A stretch of 64,000 nucleotides of DNA from assembly GCF_012911865.1 (NCBI RefSeq), contig NZ_JAAXYH010000014.1, positions 37,597 to 101,596 of the forward strand. Reading direction: 5' to 3'. Shown here in pieces: positions 9,016 through 18,571 of this stretch. The position numbers and the translations under genes were made by a program. Each line of letters begins with the position of its first letter. Position 1 is the first letter of the stretch. Below the pieces are notes generated by a model that made no database searches, was not told where the DNA came from, and worked only from the letters and a program-made list of their open reading frames with translations. The DNA is from Shewanella salipaludis. GTDB lineage: Bacteria > Pseudomonadota > Gammaproteobacteria > Enterobacterales > Shewanellaceae.

Positions 9016-11853
9016 ATGACACCAACGAGTAGTTTAGCAAGGGCTGTGAGAGTTGCTTTGATAGCAACGAGTGGCACAGCACTAATGGTTAGCTCGAATT
9101 TGTACGCGGCCGAGAAAGAAGAGCCACAGATTGAGCGCATGGAAGTCACGGGTTCAAAAATTAAGCGTATTGGTGAGCTATCTCCAACGCCGATAACCGT
9201 GATCACCGGTGCCGATATGATGGATATGGGTATCACCAACGTTGCCGATATTTTAAATAAACTGCCATCCTCGACAGTAGGTATTTCTCCAGAGACCTCA
9301 AATAATACCATTTTCGCCAACGGCCTGAACCAGACGAACTTACGTGGCTTAGGTAGTGATCGTACCTTGGTTCTGGTTAATGGCCGTCGCTTCGTCGCCG
9401 GCGCAAACGGTGCTTCGGCAGTCGATTTGAATACGATTCCAACTGCCATGGTTGCACGTATCGAGGTTATCACTGGTGGCGCCTCAGCAGTCTACGGCTC
9501 CGACGCTATGGCCGGTGTAATCAACATTATTACCCGCAAAGATGTTCAAGGCGTGGAGCTGGATGTTTCATACGAGCAGCCTGAACAGAGTGGCGGTGAA
9601 GAGAGTCAGTTTTCGCTAACTGCGGGTGGTGACTACCTGGATGGTAAGCTGTCTACGGTATTTAACTTTACCTATGCCGAGCAGAAAGAATTACGCAAAA
9701 CCGACAGAGATTTTCTGAATAACCCTGTCAACAGCATCTATAACCCAGATACTTCAGAAGGTGCGCCTACTCGTATTCCCTATGTGGGGCGTAAGCCACT
9801 GTCTTGGCTCAACGAGGCAGGCACTTTCTTTGCCGATGATGACCTCCAGTATACCTTCGACAAAGACGGTAACATGAAAGTATTCGATTATGGTGAAGGC
9901 CTGATCGAGGGACCCGGCAACAACGGTAACTATTGTGGCCCCAGCTGTGAAGGTTATGATCCTGTTGACTATGGTTTCGTTCGTACGCCGCTGGACCGTA
10001 AGGTATTTACCCTAAATACCGACTATCAAATCAATGACGACCACAAGATAGTTACCGAAATTACCTATGTGGATTACCAATCCAATGGTGAGAGTACCCC
10101 GGTATTCCACACCCGTAATTTTATTGAAGGGGACAATGCCTTCCTTCCCGAAGCGACACGTCAGCTGATGACTGATACAGGTATGGAGTCTTTTAACCTT
10201 TATCGCATCGATAGAGAGTTTGGGAACAGAACTTACAACCAGGATCGTGAAACCTTGCGTTTCCTCGTTGGCATCGAAGGCGCGATCAGCGATGATTGGG
10301 ATTACTCTTTACATGCGCAACGTGGTCAGCTGGATGAAACGACTGTCTGGGGCGGTGAGATCTGGGGTGAGCGTTATGATCAAGCCAAAGATGCCGTATT
10401 CGCAGCCGATGGCAGCATAGTCTGTCGTGATGCGGATGCAAGAGACGCTGGCTGTGTGCCGTTAAATCTACTGGGCGAGAATCAGGCGAGTCAAGCTGCG
10501 ATCGATTGGGTCAGCACTACTGCAGGTCAGACGGCCAAGACGACTCAGACCAGTGCCGGCCTAGTGGTAAACGGTGCGCTGTTTGATGTGCCGGCAGGCT
10601 ACGTTAGTGCGGCATTCAGTGCCGATTACCGTAAGGAAGAGTCTGAAACCAATCCAGATCAGGCGCTTATCGACGGTACCATCTTCGGTAACAATTCATT
10701 GGCGATGAAGGGCGAGTACGATGTGACCGAGTTAGCCGCAGAATTTAATATTCCTCTGCTGGCAGACATGTTCATGGCTCATGATCTCGGACTCGATCTG
10801 GCATATCGCTGGATGGATTACAGCACAGCCGGTAATGATGATGCGTGGAAGATAGGCCTGAACTGGGCTCCTATTGAAGACCTTCGTATCCGTGCGACTC
10901 GTTCTAAGTCGGTTCGTGCACCTAATATCGGCGAGCTGTTCGATCCGGGTGGGCAGACGTTTGAGAGCTTTACCGACGTGTGTGACCTGATCAACGTCGA
11001 GCTGGGACCTGATGCAAACCGTAAGAAGAACTGTCAAGCGGCTGGCTTGCCACAGGGCTGGAATCCTACACCTGCTTGGTATCAGGGTAACCGTCCTGGT
11101 AGTAACGCGGGTAATCCAGATCTGAAGGCCGAGACCTCGAATGACTACACTATCGGACTGGTGTATACCCCGTCTTATGTCAAAGGCCTGTCACTTACAC
11201 TCGACTATTGGGCGTTTTCCATCACGGATGCGATTGAATATATCGATGTTGATGTTGCAGTTCGTTACTGTTACGATTCAGCATCACTAGACAATGTTTA
11301 CTGTAGTCGTTTCACTCGTGATGCGACAACTGGCGACATCACAGATTTTGTTCAATCACCAGTTAACTCGGCTTCATTCGACGTCAAGGGCCTGGATATT
11401 GAGGCTCAATATGATATTCCTACAGATAGCTTCGGTGACTTCAATATTCACCTCATAGCCACTTATCTTGAGCAGTGGCAGACTAACCCTACGGGCTTTG
11501 CCGAAGACCTCCAGGTTGATGTGGGTGAGTATACCGATCCGCGCTGGAAGGCTATGTTTAGCTTGGGCTGGAAATACGAAGCCTTAAGTCTGGAGCTTCG
11601 CTCTAACTATCGTCATTCTGCCGTCGAGGATAATGAGTGGAAACCAGAGAACAACAACTATAATGATATTCCATCGCATACCGTTTGGGATTTAACCGGT
11701 TCGTATGATTTCTCTGATAACCTTTCTATGCGCTTCGGTGTGAAGAATGCGTTCGATCTCGAGCCACCACGTAATCCTTTTGTATATGATGGTGATGGCT
11801 ATTACGATACTCAGGGCCGTTCGTTCTTCCTGGGTGCTAACTACAAGTTCTAA
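9016..11853 (+). CDS. TonB-dependent outer-membrane receptor
   Basis: It has a signal peptide (about residues 1-31, ending LYAA) and a plug domain with RMEVTGSKIKR, TPITVITGADM, NLRGLG..RTLVLVNGRR and SAVYGSDAMAGVINIITR. A long beta-barrel follows and ends in a C-terminal phenylalanine (FLGANYKF). The plug type is the one seen in large Shewanella/Xanthomonas-style receptors for oligosaccharides, peptides or similar ligands; the ligand here is unknown. The ATG at 9016 has AAGGGA 8 nt upstream, and the upstream ATG at 8983 has none. A strong terminator follows. Confidence 0.93.
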   Translation: MTPTSSLARAVRVALIATSGTALMVSSNLYAAEKEEPQIERMEVTGSKIKRIGELSPTPITVITGADMMDMGITNVADILNKLPSSTVGISPETSNNTIFANGLNQTNLRGLGSDRTLVLVNGRRFVAGANGASAVDLNTIPTAMVARIEVITGGASAVYGSDAMAGVINIITRKDVQGVELDVSYEQPEQSGGEESQFSLTAGGDYLDGKLSTVFNFTYAEQKELRKTDRDFLNNPVNSIYNPDTSEGAPTRIPYVGRKPLSWLNEAGTFFADDDLQYTFDKDGNMKVFDYGEGLIEGPGNNGNYCGPSCEGYDPVDYGFVRTPLDRKVFTLNTDYQINDDHKIVTEITYVDYQSNGESTPVFHTRNFIEGDNAFLPEATRQLMTDTGMESFNLYRIDREFGNRTYNQDRETLRFLVGIEGAISDDWDYSLHAQRGQLDETTVWGGEIWGERYDQAKDAVFAADGSIVCRDADARDAGCVPLNLLGENQASQAAIDWVSTTAGQTAKTTQTSAGLVVNGALFDVPAGYVSAAFSADYRKEESETNPDQALIDGTIFGNNSLAMKGEYDVTELAAEFNIPLLADMFMAHDLGLDLAYRWMDYSTAGNDDAWKIGLNWAPIEDLRIRATRSKSVRAPNIGELFDPGGQTFESFTDVCDLINVELGPDANRKKNCQAAGLPQGWNPTPAWYQGNRPGSNAGNPDLKAETSNDYTIGLVYTPSYVKGLSLTLDYWAFSITDAIEYIDVDVAVRYCYDSASLDNVYCSRFTRDATTGDITDFVQSPVNSASFDVKGLDIEAQYDIPTDSFGDFNIHLIATYLEQWQTNPTGFAEDLQVDVGEYTDPRWKAMFSLGWKYEALSLELRSNYRHSAVEDNEWKPENNNYNDIPSHTVWDLTGSYDFSDNLSMRFGVKNAFDLEPPRNPFVYDGDGYYDTQGRSFFLGANYKF

Positions 11854-11868
11854 CCTTCTGGTTGATTA

Positions 11869-11900
11869 AAAAAAGGGTGCAGATTTCTGCACCCTTTTTT
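11869..11900 (+). terminator. Rho-independent terminator after the TonB receptor
   Basis: GGGTGCAG (11875-11882) pairs with CTGCACCC (11887-11894) around an ATTT loop. It is followed by six T and preceded by seven A, so it could also act on the other strand. Confidence 0.93.
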
Positions 11901-12070
11901 ATATTTGACTTGTAACCTAGGCCGGTACAGCAGATGGATTAGCTCCTATAACGAATGCCTGTATGCTCGAGATAGATAGAAGACTTTGGTGTACTATGTT
12001 ATTACTCAAAGATAGTGGCTCAAGACAGTCATTTGCGGAAGGTTTAAAGGTCACCCTAGACTTTGTGCAA

Positions 12071-12184
12071 TCCAGTGGTAATCAAGACCTGTTTAGGGTA
12101 TTTGAAACTTCATCGAGTCCTTGTCACAACCATCCTTGAGATAACGGCATTTTAACTAAAAGTTCATTAAGGATTGTAATGCCT
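12071..12184 (-). pseudogene. Remnant of a second copy of the LysR gene 3' end
   Basis: This 114-bp stretch is about 90% identical to 6861-6972, the C-terminal coding part of the LysR gene, in the same orientation. An extra T breaks the frame; the surviving words include LVKMPLSQGWL. The two copies flank the azoreductase and TonB receptor genes as direct repeats. Confidence 0.85.
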
Positions 12185-12725
12185 ATGTGGCGACTCTCTA
12201 TCCCTGGGAGGTTGCCTTTTAAGGCCGTTAGCCAGGCATAACCGCCGGGTCTGGGGGGACTCCAGGCCTGGTGCTCATCCTGGTTCTTGCTATCTGGATT
12301 TGTATGCCGGCTCCCGCGAGCAGGCTGTCTGGCGGCGGCACTCCTGGTGTTTATCCTCGGCGGACAGCTTAGCTGGTTGGCGGGTTTATCATGGCCGCAG
12401 GCCAATGGATAGCTACCGGATATGGCTAGGAGCCGTGCAGCTCAAAGGCAGTAGACTGGTTAACCCCATACTGCTGGCCGTTTGCCTCATTCCGGTGGCC
12501 AAGATGCTGTACGGCCCTGGCTTCGGCTGAAAGATTTGGCTATACATAAGCCTATGTAACCATTCATTTCCTCGACTGGTCTGCGGACTTTGGCTTGCAC
12601 TCTAGTGATCTTCACCCTCCAGGTAGTACAATGCCGGGCGTGTTGTTGGCTCATAGCTTTGTCGGCGGTCGGTTTGATCATAGCCTCTGTGAGTCGTGGA
12701 ACTGTTGAATTAACAAGGAGTCGTT
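12185..12725. other. Degraded region, possible membrane-protein remnant
   Basis: No intact gene is visible. Short plus-strand frames encode hydrophobic stretches (ALLVFILGGQLSWLAGL in one frame and NPILLAVCLIPVAKMLYG in another), as expected of a frameshifted membrane-protein gene. The last ~180 bp before 12726 presumably carry the VOC gene promoter; AAGGAG at 12715-12720 is its ribosome site. Confidence 0.4.
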
Positions 12726-13115
12726 ATGTATATTCCACCCGGTTATAGCTGTATTTCCCCCTATATGTTGGTCGAAGGTGCCGAGGGCTTGGTGGCTTTT
12801 CTGACCCAGGCCTTCGATGCGGTCGAGACGGGCCGTTCGCTGCGCGCCGACGGCAAGATTGCCAATGCAGAGATGCGCATAGGCGACTGCATCTTCATGC
12901 TGAGCGAGGCGACCGAGATCTGTGCCCCCATGCCGGCTTCCTATTATCTTTATGTCGAGAATGCCGATGCCAGCATGGCCAAGGCGTTGGCTGCCGGCGC
13001 GACCCAGATCCTGGGGGTGGCCGACAGGCCCTATGGTGACCGGCAGGGTGGGGTGCGGGATTGCTGCGGCAATCTCTGGTGGATCTCCCAGCACCTGCAG
13101 CCGGGTGCCTACTGA
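12726..13115 (+). CDS. VOC-superfamily (PhnB/glyoxalase-like) protein
   Basis: A 129-residue protein with the paired beta-alpha-beta modules of the vicinal oxygen chelate fold: YMLVEGAEGLVAFLTQAFDA at the start, then AEMRIGDCIFMLSE, YLYVENADASMAKALAAGAT and a closing GGVRDCCGNLWWIS. PhnB-like members often lack a known reaction. It sits 117 bp before the nitronate monooxygenase-like gene on the same strand. Confidence 0.85.
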   Translation: MYIPPGYSCISPYMLVEGAEGLVAFLTQAFDAVETGRSLRADGKIANAEMRIGDCIFMLSEATEICAPMPASYYLYVENADASMAKALAAGATQILGVADRPYGDRQGGVRDCCGNLWWISQHLQPGAY

Positions 13116-13232
13116 CACAGCTTCAGGGCCTGGGATTGTCACGGGAGCGACGATTGTGATGGCTATTGGCCAAGAGAAGCGGGACGACACGGGCTCAGGC
13201 GTTGGCCAAGCCCGGAATAGGGAGACGAGTCT

Positions 13233-14276
13233 ATGATATTGCAGACATTGCTGGGGATAGAGCTCCCCATCATTCAGGCGCCCATGGCCGGGGTGCAAGG
13301 GGGAGCGCTGGCGCTGGCGGTTGCAAATGCAGGTGGCCTGGGGTCTTTGCCCTGCGCCATGTTGTCCCCGGATGCGCTGAGGGCGGCACTGGACCACTTT
13401 CGCGCCGCCACGGATAAGCCGCTGAATGTGAATTTCTTCTGCCATAGCATGCCCGAGGTAGATGAAACTCGGTTGTCAGCCTGGCGAGCGAGTCTGGCAT
13501 CTTATTATCAGGAATTCGGTTTGGATGCTCAGGCTCGGGGCGGCGGCGCGCAGCGTCGTCCCTTCGATGCTCAAACCGCCGAGCTGCTGAGCGAGTATCG
13601 GCCCGAGGTGGTGAGTTTTCACTTCGGCCTGCCGTCGCTGGAACTCATGCTGCAGGTCAAGGCCTGGGGGGCCAAGGTGATGTCGACGGCCACCAGCGTC
13701 GCCGAGGCTTGCTGGCTCGAGGCGCATGGGGTGGATGTCATCATAGCTCAGGGATTGGAGGCCGGCGGCCATAGGGGGCACTTTCTGAGTGATGATCTCA
13801 GCGAGCAGAGCGGTATCTTTGCCCTGTTGCCGCAGATAAAGGCCGCCGTCTCTGTGCCTGTGGTCGCGGCCGGGGGCATATGTGATGCCGACTCAGTCAG
13901 GGCTGCCATGGCACTCGGCGCCGCCGGGGTGCAGGTCGGCACCGCATACCTCCTATGCCCTGAGGCCGACACCAGTGAGGTGCATAGACGGGCGCTGCAA
14001 AGCGAGGCCGCCCGCCATACGGCGCTGACAAGCCTATTTTCCGGCCGTCCCGCCCGCGGCATAGTCAATCGCCTGATGCGGGAGTTTGGGCATGGGCCTG
14101 AGGCTGTGCCGCCATTTCCCTTGGCCTCGGCCGCCTTGGCCCCCTTGAGAGCCGCGGCCGAAGCCAAGGGCAGGGGCGATTTCAGCCCCCTCTGGTGCGG
14201 TCAGAATGCCAGTGGCTGCAGGGCCATTGCGGCTGCCGATCTGACCCTGCAACTGGCTGAAGGCTTGGTGGGTTGA
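13233..14276 (+). CDS. Nitronate monooxygenase / NAD(P)H-dependent flavin oxidoreductase
   Basis: An FMN-binding TIM barrel of the 2-nitropropane dioxygenase family: PIIQAPMAGVQGG at the first strand, VSFHFGLP, AQGLEAGGHRG (phosphate and active-site loop) and PVVAAGGICD..AALGAAGVQVGT near the end. Members oxidise alkyl nitronates such as propionate-3-nitronate. At 347 residues it is typical. GGGAGACG precedes the start. Confidence 0.9.
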   Translation: MILQTLLGIELPIIQAPMAGVQGGALALAVANAGGLGSLPCAMLSPDALRAALDHFRAATDKPLNVNFFCHSMPEVDETRLSAWRASLASYYQEFGLDAQARGGGAQRRPFDAQTAELLSEYRPEVVSFHFGLPSLELMLQVKAWGAKVMSTATSVAEACWLEAHGVDVIIAQGLEAGGHRGHFLSDDLSEQSGIFALLPQIKAAVSVPVVAAGGICDADSVRAAMALGAAGVQVGTAYLLCPEADTSEVHRRALQSEAARHTALTSLFSGRPARGIVNRLMREFGHGPEAVPPFPLASAALAPLRAAAEAKGRGDFSPLWCGQNASGCRAIAAADLTLQLAEGLVG

Positions 14277-14515
14277 GGTTGGTATGCGCCGGGTTTATCG
14301 CGTCCTGTGAATTCAGCTGTGCGCTCTTCTGTGGCATCGACTCAGGGGGCGAGGCCATGGCGATGGCGGCGAATTGGGCTATGCTGTTTTAATCCTATAG
14401 TGACCAGGATGGACAGCAAATCATAACTAGAGTGGAGTCTGCTTTCTGCTTATTGTGATGTAATTTATGATTTTATGTGGATATGTTTTGTTTGGAACAG
14501 GAATAAGGAAATCCC

Positions 14516-15520
14516 ATGAAAACAGCATTAACCTATACAGTGAATTCGGGTGACAGCATTTCCAATCTCGCCATGGCCCTGTCGGGCGCCGCGGGCGTGA
14601 CGGTCGAGGAGGTGACGGCTGCCAATCCGGATATCAACCCCAATGCCTTGCAGATCGGCTCGGTATTGAGCATCCCGAGTCAGGGCGAGCGCCTCAACTA
14701 TACAGTGCTGCACGGGGATACCCTTTCGGGTATTTGCGCCGGCTTAGCCGAATGTACTCATATGACGGCTGCGGCGATCGAGACCAGCAATCCGACGGTG
14801 TCGCCGAACGCGATATTTCCCGGACAGCAACTGAAAATCCCGCAAACCCATGGCACAGCAGCGCCCATGCCGGTGACGAACGCCGAGTATCGGGGCTATT
14901 GGGCCTGGACCTACTCCCAGAGTGCGGTGCCGGCCAATGCCACCATGAGCATGGCGTTCAGTGGTTGGGCCGATGTGCAAACCGCATTGCAGGACAGTGC
15001 ACCCAAGCTGGCACATCTGGTGGGCACCAAGTTCCTCTGTGTCGGCGGCGGCAACCAGAGTGGCGCCTTTACCAGCGCGAACTTAACCGCCCTGACCGCG
15101 GCGATCCAGGCGGGGGAATGTGTGGGCTATGACGGTATCGCCTACGATGTGGAAGAGGGCTACTCTGGGCTGGAGAGCCTGTTTACCGCTTCGTTCGCCA
15201 CGGCGAAGAGCAAGGGTTTCAAGGTGCTGGTCACGGTCAGCCATTCGGCCCCTTACGGCATCACAGACAGTGCCGCGCTGATGAAGAGTTTCTTCGCCGA
15301 TGCCAATATCGATTTTCTTTCGCCACAGCTCTATACCAGTGGCAAGGAAACCGGTAACGACTACAGCACCAGCCATGGTGTCAGTTGGTCCGACTATGCC
15401 GCTTGCAAGGCCAAAATAGTCCCCAGCCTAGTCAATGCCTCCATGTATGACGCCGCCAAAGACTATTTTGCCGGGCAAGGTGTCAGCATCCGAGGTTTCG
15501 TCCAGTGGGCCCAGAGCTAA
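14516..15520 (+). CDS. Two LysM domains plus GH18-like domain
   Basis: LysM repeats occupy about residues 6-53 (TYTVNSGDSISNLAMAL) and 60-109 (NYTVLHGDTLSGICAGL); they bind chitin or peptidoglycan. From about residue 125 follows a TIM-barrel-like domain with the chitinase-18 style strand at D206-G-I-A-Y-D211-V-E213. The usual DxxDxDxE has lost its second Asp (Ala209) but keeps Asp211 and the acid Glu213. There is no signal peptide, although the expected substrates are extracellular. AAGGAA lies before the ATG. It may be exported by a non-Sec route, released on lysis, or act on a cytoplasmic glycan. Confidence 0.75.
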   Translation: MKTALTYTVNSGDSISNLAMALSGAAGVTVEEVTAANPDINPNALQIGSVLSIPSQGERLNYTVLHGDTLSGICAGLAECTHMTAAAIETSNPTVSPNAIFPGQQLKIPQTHGTAAPMPVTNAEYRGYWAWTYSQSAVPANATMSMAFSGWADVQTALQDSAPKLAHLVGTKFLCVGGGNQSGAFTSANLTALTAAIQAGECVGYDGIAYDVEEGYSGLESLFTASFATAKSKGFKVLVTVSHSAPYGITDSAALMKSFFADANIDFLSPQLYTSGKETGNDYSTSHGVSWSDYAACKAKIVPSLVNASMYDAAKDYFAGQGVSIRGFVQWAQS

Positions 15521-15619
15521 CGCAAGCCGGGTGAGCCAGGGCGATTTTAGCTCGGCTCCTGTCGACAGGGCTGGTATGCCGGCCCTGTCTTTGTGGCTTT
15601 CAGCCTTTCTCCTGCTCGG

Positions 15620-17074
15620 TTAGCGGTTGAAGAAGCTAAATACCCTGGCCAGGCCCTCTGTGATTTGCGCCGGTTTCATGCCGGCAAACCCCAGGCGAAC
15701 ATGCCTGTTGCGATTGTTTTCTGGCTTGAGATGAAAATGGGCCTCGGCTAGCAAGTAGACATCCTGTGATTGGCTGTATTGCTCCAGCTCGCTGGCATCC
15801 CGTTTCACATCCAGCCAGATTGCCATACCGCCGGCGGGAATGCTGAAGTCGATATCCAGCCCACCTTGTTGGTATTGCTGCAGCTCGCTGACCAAGTGAT
15901 CCCGGCGCTGCTGGTATAGCTTGGTGGTCCTTCTCAAGTGGCGTTCAAACGCCCCCTCTTGCATCCAGCGGCCGATGGCCTCCTGCATCAATACATTCGG
16001 TTTATGGTTCATCACACTGCGATAGTTGATGAGCGCCGGGGCCAGCGAGGCATCCACGGCTATGAAGCCGATGCGACAGCCGGGAAACATGATTTTGGAG
16101 AAGGTCGACAGATAAATCACCAGCCCCAATGGATCGTCGGCGGCCAGCGGTGCCAGGGGCTGACTCGAATAGTGGAATTCATGATCATAGTCGTCTTCAA
16201 CTATGGCCACATTATGCGCCGCCGCCAGGCGGTATATTCTGTTTCGCTCATGCACAGGCAGGGTCACAGTGGTGGGATATTGGTGCAGGGGGGTCAGGTA
16301 AATCAGCGAGATGCTGCGACTGCTGATGAGCTCCGTCAGGTGGTCCATGTCTATGCCGCCGGCGTGTTGTTTGATGGCGACCAGCTCGGCCCCTGCGGTC
16401 TCGAAGGCATTCCATGCCGGTCGATAGCCCAGGGATTCGACGGCCACCTTGGCCCCCGGCTGCAGCAGTACCCGGGAGATGATATACAGGGCTTCCTGGG
16501 AACCGTTGACGCTAATGATGTCTTTATTGGTGATGGAGCGGACCCGTCGCAGATAGGTCATTATCTGCTCTATGAACTGTGAGTTGCCGCTGTTGTTGCC
16601 ATAGGACAGAGTTTTGGGATCCGGTCGTGACAGGCAGTCACTCATGAAGGGCTTGAATTCATGGAAGGGAAAGGCGGCTATGTCCGGGTGACCACCGGCG
16701 AAATTGTATTGATATTCATGCGCCGCCTTGCCTGTCTTGGCTATGGCAGGCTGCGGAGCCAGTTGCCACTGGAATTTTGCCCGACTGACGGCGACAGGCG
16801 CCTGGGCATGACGACTCGACTCTATGGGGAAATGGTCGACGACCCGGTAGCCTTTGCGCTCGACAGATTCCAACCAACCCTGCGCCACCAGCTCCTGGTA
16901 GGCCGCCATTATGGTATGGCGATTGACCTGCAACTGCCCTGCGAGTTGACGGGCCGAAGGCAGCGGCTCTTTGGCCTTGAGCTGCCCCGTGTGGATGGCG
17001 GAGCGGATGGCCCGTGCAATCCGCAAGAATTGGGGTTTGAGTTGTGCATCCAAGGTCAGGGACAGGGTTCTCAT
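15620..17074 (-). CDS. MocR/PdxR-family regulator with aminotransferase domain
   Basis: A GntR-type winged helix (residues ~10-80; KEPLPSARQLAGQLQVNRHT) is fused to a fold-type I PLP domain. The PLP-lysine region reads IYLSTFSKIMFPGCRIGF. MocR proteins bind PLP or an amino-acid adduct and usually control the divergent gene, here the GNAT and PaiB-like genes. An inverted repeat abuts the start codon (17077-17121). No ribosome site is obvious. Confidence 0.92.
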   Translation of the reverse strand: MRTLSLTLDAQLKPQFLRIARAIRSAIHTGQLKAKEPLPSARQLAGQLQVNRHTIMAAYQELVAQGWLESVERKGYRVVDHFPIESSRHAQAPVAVSRAKFQWQLAPQPAIAKTGKAAHEYQYNFAGGHPDIAAFPFHEFKPFMSDCLSRPDPKTLSYGNNSGNSQFIEQIMTYLRRVRSITNKDIISVNGSQEALYIISRVLLQPGAKVAVESLGYRPAWNAFETAGAELVAIKQHAGGIDMDHLTELISSRSISLIYLTPLHQYPTTVTLPVHERNRIYRLAAAHNVAIVEDDYDHEFHYSSQPLAPLAADDPLGLVIYLSTFSKIMFPGCRIGFIAVDASLAPALINYRSVMNHKPNVLMQEAIGRWMQEGAFERHLRRTTKLYQQRRDHLVSELQQYQQGGLDIDFSIPAGGMAIWLDVKRDASELEQYSQSQDVYLLAEAHFHLKPENNRNRHVRLGFAGMKPAQITEGLARVFSFFNR

Positions 17075-17076
17075 TA

Positions 17077-17121
17077 CTGGTATAGGTACTTTTTGAAATC
17101 TGGGTGTTTAACTTATACCAG
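17077..17121. promoter_or_regulatory. Inverted-repeat operator candidate for the MocR gene
   Basis: CTGGTATA (17077-17084) and TATACCAG (17114-17121) are perfect inverted 8-mers 29 bp apart in the divergent promoter. One arm lies 2 bp from the MocR start codon, which would allow autorepression. MocR-family proteins are known to bind spaced repeats in such gaps; the assignment is inference. Confidence 0.55.
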
Positions 17122-17151
17122 AAGCTGCAAGACTATCCCAGCAGAGAGCCC

Positions 17152-17847
17152 ATGAATGCATCTCATCCGAGATTTCCATTCCCAAACTGTTGGAGCCATA
17201 AATTGAACCCCTTAAGCCTTCCCTTCGACCCCCAACCCCTTAGCTTATCCACAGAGGATATCTGCTTGAAACCCCTCAGCCTGGATGATGCCGAAGGCTT
17301 CTATCATGCCGGCAATCATGCCTGCCTCTGGCAATGGGTCACGCCGAATCGTTGCCAGACTCTGGCAAGCGCCCAAGACTGGATTGAAGAGTCACTGGCG
17401 ATGCAGCGTCAAGGTCAACATCTGCCTTTCGTGATCCTGGATAATCCCAGTCAAGAGATCATCGGCAGTACCCGCTATTGCGCTACCAGAAAGGCCGACC
17501 GGATCATAGAGATTGGTTTCACCTTCATTACCCCAAAATTCCAGCGCACCCATGTGAACACCCAGGCCAAGTATCTGTTGCTGCAGCATGCTTTCGAGCG
17601 GTTGGGGGCCGTCAGGGTCGAACTTAAAACCCACGAGAACAATCAGCAATCGCGCCGCGCCATAGGCCGGATCGGCGGCCACTTCGAAGGCGTGTTGCGC
17701 AACTATCGCCTCCTGCCCGACGGCAGCAGCAGAAACACCGCCATGTTCAGCATTACGGTGCAGGAATGGCCGCGGGTGAAGCTGGAGCTGCAGGCAAAAA
17801 TGGTGCCGGCCAGAGGCCAGGCCGAAGCATTACAGCCACTTGAATAA
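17152..17847 (+). CDS. GNAT acetyltransferase (RimJ/RimL type)
   Basis: A 231-residue GNAT-fold protein of the ribosomal-protein/amino-acid N-acetyltransferase type: LKPLSLDDAEGFYHAG, then the central IIEIGFTFITPKFQRTHVNTQAKYLL acetyl-CoA region and the late VELKTHENNQQSRRAI stretch. The ORF extends upstream to 17104, but the ATG at 17152 has an AGAGAG ribosome site. It is probably cotranscribed with the PaiB-like gene 43 bp downstream and regulated by the divergent MocR. Confidence 0.85.
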   Translation: MNASHPRFPFPNCWSHKLNPLSLPFDPQPLSLSTEDICLKPLSLDDAEGFYHAGNHACLWQWVTPNRCQTLASAQDWIEESLAMQRQGQHLPFVILDNPSQEIIGSTRYCATRKADRIIEIGFTFITPKFQRTHVNTQAKYLLLQHAFERLGAVRVELKTHENNQQSRRAIGRIGGHFEGVLRNYRLLPDGSSRNTAMFSITVQEWPRVKLELQAKMVPARGQAEALQPLE

Positions 17848-17890
17848 CGACAGACGCCGCAATAGCGGCTAATAAATGAGGCATTAGCAG

Positions 17891-18571
17891 ATGTATATTC
17901 CGGACGCAATGAAGATGGGCTCCATGGAGAGCATTCACAGCTTCATCGAAGAATTCAGTTTCGCCGTCTTGGTTTCAGACCGGCTCGAGGGGGAGCAGCT
18001 GCCCTTGTTGCTGAAGAAAACTGAGGGTGACAAAGGCACCCTCTATGGGCATTTTTCCCGGGCCAACAAGCACCTGAACGCCCTGGATGGCAAGCAAGTG
18101 CTGGTGATATTCCAGGGGCCCCATGACTATATCTCTCCCCGTTGGTATGCATCCAGACCCGCGGTGCCCACCTGGAATTATGCGACCGCCCATGCGCTGG
18201 GGGAAATGCACTTGTTATCCGCCGGGGAAACTGTGGCAGTCGTCGAAGAGGCGGTACATCAATATGAGCCGTCGTTGACGGAGAACCAGGATATCATTCC
18301 GGATGAATACCGGGACATGTTAATCCGGGGGATTGTTGGTTTTAAAATTGCGATCACTCGACTGGAGGGCAAACTGAAACTGGGCCAGCACAGGAAGGCT
18401 GCGGATCAGCGCGGTGTCGTCGGCGGCCTACAGGCATCCGCCTCGCCGCAGGCCAAGGCATTGCTTGGCTATATGCAAAAAATTGCCACCGGCATGGGGG
18501 ATCAGTGTGCCGGCTCGGTTGGAAATGCTCAGGACAGCCTGACGGACAATCCTGAGCCGGGCAGGGCCTAG
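17891..18571 (+). CDS. PaiB-like FMN-binding protein
   Basis: It begins MYIPDAM, the signature start of PaiB-type split-barrel FMN-binding proteins. It continues with FAVLVSDR, GTLYGHFSRANKHL, VIFQGPHDYISPRWYAS and VPTWNYATAHALGEM, the family's flavin-contact motifs. PaiB was described as a negative regulator of sporulation enzymes in Bacillus, but its relatives act as flavin oxidoreductases or haem/polyamine-linked proteins. The 3' end overlaps the convergent gene by 4 bp. Confidence 0.85.
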   Translation: MYIPDAMKMGSMESIHSFIEEFSFAVLVSDRLEGEQLPLLLKKTEGDKGTLYGHFSRANKHLNALDGKQVLVIFQGPHDYISPRWYASRPAVPTWNYATAHALGEMHLLSAGETVAVVEEAVHQYEPSLTENQDIIPDEYRDMLIRGIVGFKIAITRLEGKLKLGQHRKAADQRGVVGGLQASASPQAKALLGYMQKIATGMGDQCAGSVGNAQDSLTDNPEPGRA

